Assembly (NCBI RefSeq): GCF_018614575.1
Contig: NZ_JAGGOJ010000043.1
Span: 1-64,000, forward strand
From: Streptomyces sp. ISL-10
Lineage (GTDB): Bacteria; Actinomycetota; Actinomycetes; Streptomycetales; Streptomycetaceae
Direction of reading: 5' to 3'
Length of the DNA stretch: 64,000 nucleotides
Position numbers and translations under genes: made by a program. How positions within the stretch are numbered: position 1 is the stretch's first letter; every line of letters starts with the position of its first letter. This document shows positions 32,373 through 40,977 of the stretch, piece by piece. The notes below the pieces were generated by a model. The model did no database searches and had not been told where the DNA came from. It saw nothing but the letters and a program-made list of their open reading frames with translations.

Positions 32373-33140
32373 TCAGGAGGCGCGGCGCTCCTCGGCGCCG
32401 TGGCTGATCTCCAGGTCGCCGTAGGCGCCGAAGGTGAGCCGGCAGGTGTCGGCCCGGTACGTCGCGACGGACACGGCGGCCGTGCGGCCCTCGGAGAAGT
32501 AGCGCGTGGTGACGACGAGGACGGGTGCGCCGGGCAGCCGGTCCAGTTCCTTCGCGTCGACGGCGCCGGCCGAGCCCAGCTCCACCGCGCGGTCCTCGCC
32601 CTCGAGGTCGAGGCGGGCCAGTGCGCGCAGGACGCCGCGGGCGAGCGCGGGTCCGGAACGGGCGTCGATGGCCGGCAGGTCCGGCACGGAGGAGTCGGGC
32701 ACGTAGAGCAGGTCGGTGGCGACGGGCTGACCCTGGTGGGCACGCACCCGGCGCACCACATGCGCCTCTTCGTCGGTGTCCAGGTCCAGCAGCCGCGCGA
32801 CGGACGGGGGCGGTACCGCGAGGCCGCACTCGGTGGCCTGCCACGCGTCGGACGTGCCGGCGCCGGGCCAGTCGTGCGGGGACGGCGAGACGTCGACGCC
32901 CATGCGCGGCGGGGCCACGGTGGTGCCGACGCCGCGGCGGCGCTGGAGGCGGCCTTCGAGCTCCAGCTGTTCGAGCGCCTGCCGGAGCGTGGCGCGGGCG
33001 ACTCCGAAACGGGCGGCGAGATCACGCTCGTTGGGCAGGATCTCACCCACCGTGAAGTCCGAGTCGAGTGCTTCGCCGAGCACGGTCTTGAGGTGCCAGT
33101 ACTTGGGCTCCGGCACCGAGTCCAGCTGCGTGGTCCCCAC
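32373..33140 (-). CDS. GntR/HutC family (DasR-like) regulator
   Basis: A 255-residue regulator. The N-terminal winged helix contains L-P-N-E-R-D-L-A-A-R-F-G-V-A-R-A-T-L-R-Q-A-L and R-R-R-G-V-G-T-T-V; the C-terminal UTRA domain binds the ligand. GTG 33140 is preferred to TTG 33155, since GGAGG lies 6 nt before it. The promoter carries TTGGTC-aa-GACCAA over the -35 box, like the dre sites of DasR/NagR proteins, so it probably controls itself and responds to an aminosugar or related phosphate. Confidence 0.88.
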   Translation of the reverse strand: MGTTQLDSVPEPKYWHLKTVLGEALDSDFTVGEILPNERDLAARFGVARATLRQALEQLELEGRLQRRRGVGTTVAPPRMGVDVSPSPHDWPGAGTSDAWQATECGLAVPPPSVARLLDLDTDEEAHVVRRVRAHQGQPVATDLLYVPDSSVPDLPAIDARSGPALARGVLRALARLDLEGEDRAVELGSAGAVDAKELDRLPGAPVLVVTTRYFSEGRTAAVSVATYRADTCRLTFGAYGDLEISHGAEERRAS

Positions 33141-33218
33141 CCTGATCCTCCGCAATCGCCGTGTCCCCGGCGGCTTTTCGCGCCCTTGTTTATTAAAGGT
33201 TCCTGCACTATCCCTGCG

Positions 33219-33253
33219 ACCATAGGACGGGCCCCACCCTTGGTCAAGACCAA
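33219..33253 (-). promoter_or_regulatory. GntR promoter with dre-like operator
   Basis: On the minus strand, TTGACC (33247-33242), 17 nt, TATGGT (33224-33219) form a good sigma-70-type promoter. The palindrome TTGGTC-tt-GACCAA (33240-33253) covers the -35 and matches the TGGTC-n2-GACCA core of DasR responsive elements. A bound repressor would block polymerase. Confidence 0.72.
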
Positions 33254-33389
33254 TGCTGCGGTCGTCACGCAGAGGAACGGAACCACTCCGAAGAGCGTTC
33301 CCCGGAAGTTCGTATCGAGGCGTGGCCGCACATCACGAGACCCCGCATCCAAAAGCGGACACGGGGCCTGACGTGCGGCGTCGGCGTTT

Positions 33390-34283
33390 TCAGGCCGTGC
33401 CGCCAGCGCCCAACGAGGTGAGCTTGTCGGGGTTTCGGACGATGTAGACGCAGCTGATGCGCCCGTGGAGCACCTCGAACTGGATGACGCTGTCCGGCCG
33501 CCCGCCCGACAGGACGAGCAGTGCGGGTGCTCCGTTGACTTCGGTGAATCGGATCTCCATGTCGTCGATCGGCTGCTGGGACACGGCGAAGAGGAAGCGG
33601 CCGACCTTGTCGGCGGTGTGCATGACCCGCAGCGGCGCCTTGGACTTGCCGCCGCTGTCGCCGACGAGGGTCACGTCAGGGGCGAGGAGGGACAGCAGTC
33701 CGGACAGATCGCCGCCGGCCGCGGCGGAGAGGAAGCGTTCGGTGAGGTCGCGGCATTGGCCGGGGTCGACGTCGTAGCGGTGCTTGCGCTCGTCGATGTG
33801 CTTCCGGGCTCGGCCGGCGAGCTGACGCACGGCCGCCTCGGACTTCTCCAGTGTGGCGGCGATCTCCGCGTAGGGGAAGCCGAAGGCTTCCCTCAGCACG
33901 AACACCGCGCGTTCCAGCGGGGAGAGGGATTCGAGGACCACGAGGACGGCGAGCGAGACGGAGTCGGCGAGGACGGCCCGCTCCGCGGTGTCGGGGACCG
34001 CGGGGCCGAAGTCGGTGACGATCGGTTCGGGCAGCCAGGGGCCGACGTAGGACTCGCGGCGCGACTGGACGTGGCGCAGCCGGTCGATGGCGAGCCGGGT
34101 CGTGATGCGGACAAGGAAGGCTCGCGGCTCGCGTACGTCGTCGCGCGCGTCGGCGGACCAGCGCAACCATGCCTCCTGCACCACGTCCTCGGCATCGGCG
34201 ACGCGCCCGAGCATGCGGTAGGCCACGCCGGTCAGGACGGGCCGGTGGTCTTCGAAGACGTCGGTCACGGTGTCTGCTGCCAC
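33390..34283 (-). CDS. sigJ: ECF41-type RNA polymerase sigma factor
   Basis: A 297-residue sigma factor. Region 2 is R-M-L-G-R-V-A-D-A-E-D-V-V-Q-E-A-W-L-R-W; region 4 contains R-E-A-F-G-F-P-Y-A-E-I-A-A-T-L. The ECF41 marks are present: W-L-P-E-P-I-V-T between the regions, the D-G-G-G-like D-S-G-G-K-S in the SnoaL-like C-terminal domain, and N-P-D-K-L near the end. The C-terminal domain acts as a built-in anti-sigma. GTG 34283 is chosen; the start could be a few codons upstream. ECF41 factors usually sit beside a COE-type oxidoreductase; here the divergent neighbour is an alpha/beta hydrolase. Confidence 0.9.
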   Translation of the reverse strand: MAADTVTDVFEDHRPVLTGVAYRMLGRVADAEDVVQEAWLRWSADARDDVREPRAFLVRITTRLAIDRLRHVQSRRESYVGPWLPEPIVTDFGPAVPDTAERAVLADSVSLAVLVVLESLSPLERAVFVLREAFGFPYAEIAATLEKSEAAVRQLAGRARKHIDERKHRYDVDPGQCRDLTERFLSAAAGGDLSGLLSLLAPDVTLVGDSGGKSKAPLRVMHTADKVGRFLFAVSQQPIDDMEIRFTEVNGAPALLVLSGGRPDSVIQFEVLHGRISCVYIVRNPDKLTSLGAGGTA

Positions 34284-34333
34284 GGCACCATCCCAACCGA
34301 CGGGGCCCACGGTGTCCAGGAGATATCGGTGCG

Positions 34334-34430
34334 GCGCGTGCCACAGTGGACCTCGCCCGCGTCCCGGCGCGTGCCAGCCGGCCTCGCCGCCTCCCGGCAC
34401 ATGTCACAGTCGGCCTCGCCCGCGTCCCTG
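34334..34430 (+). repeat. Three imperfect repeats carrying ECF41-like promoter motifs
   Basis: Units start at about 34336, 34369 and 34401. The third reads TGTCACA (34402-34408), 14 nt, CGTC (34423-34426), matching the TGTCACA...CGTC promoter type described for ECF41. The first has TGCCACA with the same spacing to CGTC; the second is degenerate. They point toward the hydrolase gene at 34511. Confidence 0.45.
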
Positions 34431-34510
34431 CCCTTGAACTCCGGGCTACCGGGCGGTAATTGTTACTGACAAGTCGTCTACATCTTTCGGGCACCAGGGA
34501 GCTGGCGTAC

Positions 34511-35341
34511 ATGGCCGCAGAGATCTCGTTCGCCGTCGAGACCGCCGATGGCAGCCGCACGCTCTCCGTGCACTACGAACGCAGGGGCAGCGGCGAGCCT
34601 CTGCTGCTGCTTCACGGCATCGGCCACCACTGGCAGGCGTGGGAGCCGGTGATGGACATCCTCGCCACCGAACGGGACGTCGTCGCCGTGGACCTCCCCG
34701 GTTTCGGCGCGTCGCCCGCGCTGCCGGACGGGGTGCCGTACAGCCTCGGTACGGTCTGCGCCGCGCTCAGCGCGTTCTGCGCGGCGATCGGCATCGAGCG
34801 CCCCCATGTCGCGGGCAACTCGCTGGGCGGGCTGCTCGCCCTGGAGCTCGGCCGCGACAAGCTCGTCCGGTCGGTGACGGCCCTGTCCCCCGGCGGCTTC
34901 TGGTCGCGGAGCGAGCGGGTCTACGCCTTCGGGCTGCTGCGGGCGATGCGGGTGGGAGCCAGGTCGATGCCCACGCCGATGGTCGAGCGGCTGTCCCGCT
35001 CCGTCGTGGGCCGGGCGGCACTCGTGAGCACCATCTACGCCCGGCCCGCCCGCCGTTCGCCCGAGGCCGCCGTCGCCGAGACGTGCGCCCTGCGCGAGGC
35101 GGCCGGGTTCCACCGGACCCTCGCGGCCGGCCGGGAGGTGCTGTTCACCGACGACGTCCGCGGGATTCCCGTCACCATCGGGTGGGGCGCCAAGGACCGG
35201 CTCCTGCTGCGCCGCCAGGGGGTACGGGCCAAGCAGGTGGTCCCCGGCGCTCGGCTCGTACGGCTGCCGGGCTGCGGCCATGTGCCGATGAGCGACGACC
35301 CCGCGCTCGTCGCCCGGCTGCTGCTGGACGGCAGCCGCTGA
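34511..35341 (+). CDS. Alpha/beta-fold hydrolase
   Basis: A 276-residue hydrolase. The oxyanion motif L-L-H-G-I-G-H-H-W-Q-A-W is at about residues 35-46, the nucleophile elbow G-N-S-L-G-G near 100, the acid in G-W-G-A-K-D-R-L and the His in G-C-G-H-V-P-M. Similar proteins are haloperoxidase- or esterase-like. No signal peptide. Placed divergently from the sigma factor across ECF41-like promoter motifs, so it is the best candidate for its target. Substrate unknown. Confidence 0.85.
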   Translation: MAAEISFAVETADGSRTLSVHYERRGSGEPLLLLHGIGHHWQAWEPVMDILATERDVVAVDLPGFGASPALPDGVPYSLGTVCAALSAFCAAIGIERPHVAGNSLGGLLALELGRDKLVRSVTALSPGGFWSRSERVYAFGLLRAMRVGARSMPTPMVERLSRSVVGRAALVSTIYARPARRSPEAAVAETCALREAAGFHRTLAAGREVLFTDDVRGIPVTIGWGAKDRLLLRRQGVRAKQVVPGARLVRLPGCGHVPMSDDPALVARLLLDGSR

Positions 35342-35501
35342 CGCCTCGGGTGCCCGCCGGCCCGCCCGCGATGGGCGGCCGCGGGCCGCGAGGGCCCGCC
35401 GCAACCGTGCAGCGCGCTGTTCACTTGGGGTTCTCGTCCCGGCCGTGGCCGGGCGTCAGGCATGGCGGCACACCGTCCGGACCCCGTATGGAGGCGCAGC
35501 G

Positions 35502-36725
35502 ATGTCCCAGACCCCACGGAGATTCACCCCCGCCCGGCGTTCCGTCCCGCGGGGCACGGCCGCCGCATCGGCGGCCCTGGCCCTGCCTGCCGCGGGATCG
35601 GCGCCCGCCCTGGCGCTGTCAGGCCGGCCGCGCGCGGCGTGGGGCCCCGAGCCCGCGGGCCTGGACGGCGCAGACACGGGCCACGGCACGACGAACGTGG
35701 ACGTCAACCACCCCCTGCGGGAGGCCCTTTCGCGCCTGACCGGCGATGATCCGCTCCATTTGCGCGTCGGTCCGGACGAGTTGGCGGTCACCACCGTGGA
35801 GGGCGCGCTGGTGGAGAAGAAGGTGCCGCTGCCGGACCGGTGGCTGCGCGGCTTCGCCGAGGCCCAGGTCGCGACGGTCGGCTTCGACCTGCGTGCCGAG
35901 CTGCCCGCGGCCGAGGCGGTGCGTTTCCTCCGGTCGCTGCCGCGTGGCTCGGGCAGCGCCGCGCGCGGCGCGCAGTGGGTGGTGCCCGCCGGCCGGACGC
36001 TGCGGCCCACCACCCGGCCGGGCCCGGGCGCGGTGTGCCTGCCGGGTCCCGAGCGGCTCGCCGCACTGCAGCGGGTGCTGCGCCAGGCAGCGGCGTTGCG
36101 GGTGTACGGCCCCGTGGGCGACGGGCCGCCGACGGCGAGCGCGTGGGAAGTCGTGCTGCCCGGTATGCGGCTGACCCTCACCCTGTCCCCGGACGCCTCG
36201 CGCGGCTTCTCCGGCGAGGGCGGGGTGCTGGAGGCCCTGGCCGCCGGTGAGGCCGCGCAGGACGCTGAGCTCGTCTCGGTGCTGCTGGCATGGGAACCGC
36301 GGATCGACCCCGCGGATCTCGCCGAGCAGAGCGGCCTGACGCCCGAGCGGGTCCGCGCGGCGCTGACCCGGCTCGGCACGGCGGGCCGCGTGGGCTATGA
36401 CCTCGCCGACGCGGCGTACTTCCACCGCGAGCTGCCGTACGACGCCGACCGCGCGGAGCGGCACAATCCCCGGCTGACCGGTGCGCGTGAGCTCGTGTCC
36501 GCAGGCGCGGTCGACCTGTCCGGTGAGCCTGCCACCGTGCTCTCGGGTGAACGGCGCTATCAGGTGCGGGAGTCGGGCGGGGCACTGAGCTGCACCTGCC
36601 GGTGGTGGACCGGCCACCAGGGCCGGCGCGGGCCGTGCAAGCACGCCCTGGCGGTGCGGATGGCCCGGCGCGGCGCGACGGTCGCGGCGCGCGAGACCTC
36701 TTCGACGACGGGAGGGGCCCGATGA
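35502..36725 (+). CDS. SWIM zinc-finger protein, unusual N-terminus
   Basis: A 407-residue protein. The SWIM motif near the C-terminus is S-C-T-C-R-W-W-T...G-P-C-K-H-A-L-A-V-R-M, the CxCxnCxH zinc ligand set used for DNA or protein contacts. The central part (from G-H-G-T-T-N-V-D-V-N at about residue 63 to the SWIM) matches a streptomycete family I recall. In relatives I remember ~100 more residues before this point; here the N-terminus is a short Arg/Pro region plus a hydrophobic A/L stretch (A-A-A-S-A-A-L-A-L-P-A-A-G), which may reflect a deletion. It overlaps the next gene (ATGA). Confidence 0.75.
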   Translation: MSQTPRRFTPARRSVPRGTAAASAALALPAAGSAPALALSGRPRAAWGPEPAGLDGADTGHGTTNVDVNHPLREALSRLTGDDPLHLRVGPDELAVTTVEGALVEKKVPLPDRWLRGFAEAQVATVGFDLRAELPAAEAVRFLRSLPRGSGSAARGAQWVVPAGRTLRPTTRPGPGAVCLPGPERLAALQRVLRQAAALRVYGPVGDGPPTASAWEVVLPGMRLTLTLSPDASRGFSGEGGVLEALAAGEAAQDAELVSVLLAWEPRIDPADLAEQSGLTPERVRAALTRLGTAGRVGYDLADAAYFHRELPYDADRAERHNPRLTGARELVSAGAVDLSGEPATVLSGERRYQVRESGGALSCTCRWWTGHQGRRGPCKHALAVRMARRGATVAARETSSTTGGAR

Positions 36726-39445
36726 CCGGCCTGGCGGTGGCGGTGGGCGAGGGCAGGTCCCACGATGTGCCGGGACTGCTCGCGACGATGACGGGCGAGG
36801 AGCGCAAGGCGGCGCTGCCCGTGCTGAAGGAGATCCGTGCCGAGGTCCGCGGCTGGGACTGGGGACGCTGGCGCGAGCGCGGTGCCGTCCAGGACGCGCT
36901 GCTGGTCGCCGGAGCGGGTTGCCTCTCCGGAGCCGCCGCGGCGGCGGCCTGGATCGGAGCCCGGGACCTGCGCAGCTTCTCGGCCGTTTCGCCCCGGGTC
37001 ATCGCCGGTGTCCTCAAGGACCGGGACCCGGCCTGGCTGGCGGACGTCGCCCACCGGCTCGCCGCCCGGGCCTCCACCGCCCAGGAGGACGCTCCGCTCA
37101 TCAAGGAGCTGGTCGCGTTGTCAGGCTGTGAGACACCCACGACCGACGAGTACGTCCACGGCTGGGCCCTCACGGTCACCCCGGCCAGGGTCGGCCCCGA
37201 AGCCGTGCGCGAGGACCGGCACACACGGGTCCTCGTGCCCCGCATGTTCGAGGCGACGCCGCTGCCGGCGGCCCTCACGATGTACGACGACCCGGACAAT
37301 CCCCTGCACTGGCCCTCCGCTCTGGCACGGCTGGCAGCGGAAGGCGTGCTGGAGCGGGCGGCGCTCGTCGAGGGATGCGTTCGGCGACTGCTGCGCGGCG
37401 GACGTCCCGGCGAGATGCGCGCCGTCCTGCAAGTGCTGCGCGGGCTCGGCCTCACTCCGGCCGAGGAGAGCGCCCATGTCGCCGACTGGGCCGGCATGAG
37501 CGCCGACGGCCTCTCCACCGTGGCCGCGCACGCCCAGGAGGTGCTGGGGCGTGTGGCCGAGCGGGGTGAGCTGTCCACGCGGGCGCTGGCCGAGGCCTCG
37601 GCGGGCGTGCTGTTCCGTACGGAGAAGAAGCTGGTGCGCGCCCAGTTGTCGCTGCTGGGCAAGGAGCTGCGCCGGGACCCGGCGGCGGCACCGGAGCTGC
37701 TGCCCGTGATCGCCGAGGCGTTCGGGCACGAGGACACCGGTGTCCAGGACCGTGCGCTGAAGCTCGTGGCGCGGTACGTCCCGCGGGTGGATGCGGGGCT
37801 GCGGGAGGAGCTGGCCGCCTCGGCAGCACTGCTCGGGCCGGTGCACCGGGCCCGGGCGGAAGCGGTGTTCGGTGTGCTCGCGGACGGCGCAGGCGGAGCC
37901 GCGTACGAGGAGATCCTGCCACCCGTGCCGGTGCCCCGGCGGCTGGAGGCGGCGCCCGAGTCGGCTGCGGAGGTGGTCGAGCAACTGCTCGTGCTGGTGC
38001 GCGGCGAGGAGGATGTGGTCGCGTTCGAGCGTGTCCTGGACGGTCTGGTCCGGGTGGCCCATCGGGAACGCGACACGCCGGCCGAGGCGTTGCGGGCCGC
38101 GACGGCGGGACAGTGGTGGTCCGACTGGACGCCCCGGACGGCCGACGAGCGCTTCTCGCAGCATACGCACGGGCTGGAGGTGGTGGCCGCGACACTGGTG
38201 GGCCGCCTCTCGGCCGGGATGCTGGACCGGGCCCGTTCGCGCACGGTCCGGCCGGGGCTCTGCGCCCACACCGGGCTGGCCCACACCGTCAGTTCCCGGC
38301 TGTGGGAGGTCAGCTACTTCCTGCTGACGCGACCGCTGCCGTTCCTGCTGGCCACACCCACCTGGCACACCGGGGCGCTGGACGCGGGGGTCCTGGTGGA
38401 ACGGCTCCGGGAGTACGGGCGGCTGGGGGCGGCGCCCGCTGCGGTGGACTTCGCGCAGGCGCTGCTGCGCGTGAGCCGGAGCGGGGACGAGGCCGCGGCG
38501 AAGGCGGCGGCCGAGCTCGGCACACGCGAGGGCGACCGGCTGGCAGCGTGGCTGAGCGAGCCGGAGGGCGTCCTCCCGGCGCTGCGCACAGCTGGTGCGG
38601 ACGGCGCCGACGCGACGTGCGCCGGCGCGGCGGCAACCCCGGCGGCATCCTGGGCGGCTTCCGCGGCGGGGCCGGGGCTGGGGCTGGGGCGGCGTATCGC
38701 CGAGACACGACAAGGGCCGTCGTTCCAGTGGGAGTTCCCCCGCCCGCTCCAGTGGCTCGGCCACCCCCAGGAGGTGCCGCTTCGGGGCTGCTACCACTGG
38801 GAAGGCGGTGATCGGTACTGGACTGCGGTGCTGCCCCAGGACCGCGAGGCCCTGGCGATGTGGCTGCTGCCCGGTGTGATGGCGGCGGCTGAGCACGATG
38901 CGCGGGGCAACGCCTGGTCTCTGCCCGCGCTCGCCGAGGCGGAGGGCGTCCCGGGCCCGTATCTGCACGGAGCGCTGGCGGCCGGGCTCGGCGCGCGGTT
39001 CGGCGAGGACCGGCTGTCTGCGGTGGACGCGCTGCTGGTGCTGGCCGCCCGGGGGCAGCTCGACGCGGAGCCGGCCGGCAGGGCTATCGCGGCGCTGGTC
39101 CGGCGCGGCACCGTCAAGCTCAACCGGCTGGCGGACTCGGCCCGTACGGCCGCTGCCACCGGGGCGTACGGGACGGTCTGGTCGCTGCTCGCGGCCGCGT
39201 TGCCCGCTCTGCTGGCCACCACGCCCGCTCCGCGCGCCCTGGGCGAGATACTGGGCGTGGCCGCCGACTGCGTGGAGCGCTGCGGTGCGGGAGCGGCACT
39301 GGCGCTCGCGGGGGCTGAGGGACTCACGGACCTGGCGGGACGGCGTGGTTCGTCGCAGCTGGCCGTCCAGGCGTCCCGGCTGCTGGCCGCGCTGCGTCAG
39401 GGAAGCGAACACTCCACGCCAGAAACGGCCAAAACCAGCCGATAA
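36722..39445 (+). CDS. DUF6493-like large repeat-helical protein
   Basis: A 907-residue soluble protein started inside the stop codon of the SWIM gene. The first ~550 residues read as alpha-helical HEAT-like repeats (L-K-E-I-R-A-E-V-R-G-W-D-W, R-A-L-A-E-A-S-A-G-V-L-F, E-A-F-G-H-E-D-T-G-V-Q-D-R-A-L-K-L-V-A-R). A low-complexity Ala/Gly linker around residues 625-660 precedes a more compact C-terminal domain with W-E-F-P-R-P-L-Q-W-L-G. I place it in the DUF6493 group from memory. Function unknown; invariably paired with SWIM proteins in the examples I recall, suggesting a complex. Confidence 0.72.
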   Translation: MTGLAVAVGEGRSHDVPGLLATMTGEERKAALPVLKEIRAEVRGWDWGRWRERGAVQDALLVAGAGCLSGAAAAAAWIGARDLRSFSAVSPRVIAGVLKDRDPAWLADVAHRLAARASTAQEDAPLIKELVALSGCETPTTDEYVHGWALTVTPARVGPEAVREDRHTRVLVPRMFEATPLPAALTMYDDPDNPLHWPSALARLAAEGVLERAALVEGCVRRLLRGGRPGEMRAVLQVLRGLGLTPAEESAHVADWAGMSADGLSTVAAHAQEVLGRVAERGELSTRALAEASAGVLFRTEKKLVRAQLSLLGKELRRDPAAAPELLPVIAEAFGHEDTGVQDRALKLVARYVPRVDAGLREELAASAALLGPVHRARAEAVFGVLADGAGGAAYEEILPPVPVPRRLEAAPESAAEVVEQLLVLVRGEEDVVAFERVLDGLVRVAHRERDTPAEALRAATAGQWWSDWTPRTADERFSQHTHGLEVVAATLVGRLSAGMLDRARSRTVRPGLCAHTGLAHTVSSRLWEVSYFLLTRPLPFLLATPTWHTGALDAGVLVERLREYGRLGAAPAAVDFAQALLRVSRSGDEAAAKAAAELGTREGDRLAAWLSEPEGVLPALRTAGADGADATCAGAAATPAASWAASAAGPGLGLGRRIAETRQGPSFQWEFPRPLQWLGHPQEVPLRGCYHWEGGDRYWTAVLPQDREALAMWLLPGVMAAAEHDARGNAWSLPALAEAEGVPGPYLHGALAAGLGARFGEDRLSAVDALLVLAARGQLDAEPAGRAIAALVRRGTVKLNRLADSARTAAATGAYGTVWSLLAAALPALLATTPAPRALGEILGVAADCVERCGAGAALALAGAEGLTDLAGRRGSSQLAVQASRLLAALRQGSEHSTPETAKTSR

Positions 39446-39521
39446 CAGTCCAGATCAGCGCTTAACCCATCAGTCACACAGCGTTCGTGATCACGCAACA
39501 CCGTTCGGTCACAGTGATGCC

Positions 39522-40904
39522 ATGACAGATGTGACTTCTGCGAAGAGTGCCCGCCGTCCCCACCACTGGCGGCGGGACCTTGTCGAACTGGCCGCCCTGT
39601 TCACGGCGGTCGCCGTCGCCGACGCGATCGCTCAGCTGATCGGGCACGGACCCGACGGCCCGTTCATGCTCGTGGCGTCCGCCGTCGCGCTGATCGCCAC
39701 GGCGGCGTTCCACACGTGGTGGGCACGGCGCCACAGTCATGCCCCTCCCACGACCGCGCCCCGTAGCGTGGCAGAAACGCCGGCCGACGAGGAGGCCGGC
39801 GCGGATCCGCGCGAGACGGCGCTGTGGCGGATGCGCACGACGGTCAAGGACGCGCCCGGCAGCCTGGCCGCGCTCTGCAGCGCCCTGGCACACCTCGACG
39901 TCGACATCCTGACCCTGCAGACGCACCCGCTGGGCGACGGCACGGTGGACGAGTTCCTGCTGCGCGCGCCCGCCGGCCTGGAGGCCCAGCAGCTCACCCA
40001 CGAGATCGCGGCAGCGGGCGGCACGAGCACCTGGACCGAACGCGCCGACGCCCACGATCTGGTCGACACCCCGACCCGCGTGCTCGGCCTCGCCACCCGC
40101 ACCGCACTCGACGCGGCGGAGCTGCCGCTCGCCCTGCGCCAGTTGCTCGGACGCTGCACGATCCGGTCGCGCCCCGCGCTGTCGCTGAACGGCCGGCCCA
40201 CCGGTGACATGCCGCCCGTGGAAGGCGTGCTGGAGGAGACGGTGATGCATCTGCGCGACCCGAACGGCGGCGCGATCACCGTCGAGCGGCCCTATCTCTC
40301 CTTCACACCCACCGAGTTCGCCCGCGCCCGCGCACTCGTCGAACTCGACGCCCGTCTCGGGCCGCGTATCCCGCGCAGCCAGGACGTCCTCACCCTCCCC
40401 GAGGGGAACGAGATCACCGTGCGCCGCGCGGACCAGGGCGATGTGGAAGCGGCGCTCGCCATGCACGAGCGCTGCTCGGACCGCACGCTGAGCCTGCGGT
40501 ACCACGGCCCCGTCGGCGACGCCGACCGCTACCTCAACCATCTGCTCAGCCCGCGCTTCGGCCGCACGCTCGCCGTGCAGACGGCATCGGGCCGACTGGT
40601 CGCGCTGGGGCACCTGCTGTGGGACGGAGACGAGACCGAGGTGGCGCTGCTCGTCGAGGACGCGTGGCAGCGCCGCGGCATCGGCTCGGAGCTGCTGAGC
40701 CGCCTGGTGGCCCTGGCCGTGGAGGCCGGCTGCGACAGCGTCTACGCCGTGACCCAGGCGTCGAACACCGCCATGGTGGCGGCGATGCGGGGCCTCGGCC
40801 TGCCACTGGACTACCAGATCGAGGAAGGGACGCTGGTCATCACGGCACGACTGGACGCGACACCGGTACGCCCCTCGGCCCGCTACGAGCAGGCCGAGCG
40901 CTGA
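39522..40904 (+). CDS. Membrane-anchored ACT-GNAT acetyltransferase
   Basis: A 460-residue protein of three parts. Residues ~18-70 hold two hydrophobic segments (L-V-E-L-A-A-L-F-T-A-V-A-V-A-D-A and F-M-L-V-A-S-A-V-A-L-I-A). Residues ~108-190 are an ACT domain (V-K-D-A-P-G-S-L-A-A-L-C-S-A-L then D-V-D-I-L-T-L-Q). Residues ~300-445 are a GNAT with the acetyl-CoA loop V-E-D-A-W-Q-R-R-G-I-G-S-E-L. ACT-GNAT fusions are amino-acid-responsive lysine acetyltransferases in actinomycetes; the membrane anchor is less usual. ATG 39522. Confidence 0.85.
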   Translation: MTDVTSAKSARRPHHWRRDLVELAALFTAVAVADAIAQLIGHGPDGPFMLVASAVALIATAAFHTWWARRHSHAPPTTAPRSVAETPADEEAGADPRETALWRMRTTVKDAPGSLAALCSALAHLDVDILTLQTHPLGDGTVDEFLLRAPAGLEAQQLTHEIAAAGGTSTWTERADAHDLVDTPTRVLGLATRTALDAAELPLALRQLLGRCTIRSRPALSLNGRPTGDMPPVEGVLEETVMHLRDPNGGAITVERPYLSFTPTEFARARALVELDARLGPRIPRSQDVLTLPEGNEITVRRADQGDVEAALAMHERCSDRTLSLRYHGPVGDADRYLNHLLSPRFGRTLAVQTASGRLVALGHLLWDGDETEVALLVEDAWQRRGIGSELLSRLVALAVEAGCDSVYAVTQASNTAMVAAMRGLGLPLDYQIEEGTLVITARLDATPVRPSARYEQAER

Positions 40905-40919
40905 CGACCCGACGACCTG

Positions 40920-40968
40920 CCCGGGACGTCGGCGCCGCGCCCCGCCCAGGCGGCGCCGACGTCCCGGG
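40920..40968. terminator. Bidirectional hairpin terminator
   Basis: A perfect 19-bp stem (40920-40938 with 40950-40968) and an 11-nt loop between the convergent ACT-GNAT and PLP-enzyme genes. No T-tract on either side, but the stem is exceptionally stable. Confidence 0.75.
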
Positions 40969-40977
40969 AGCCGCGGC

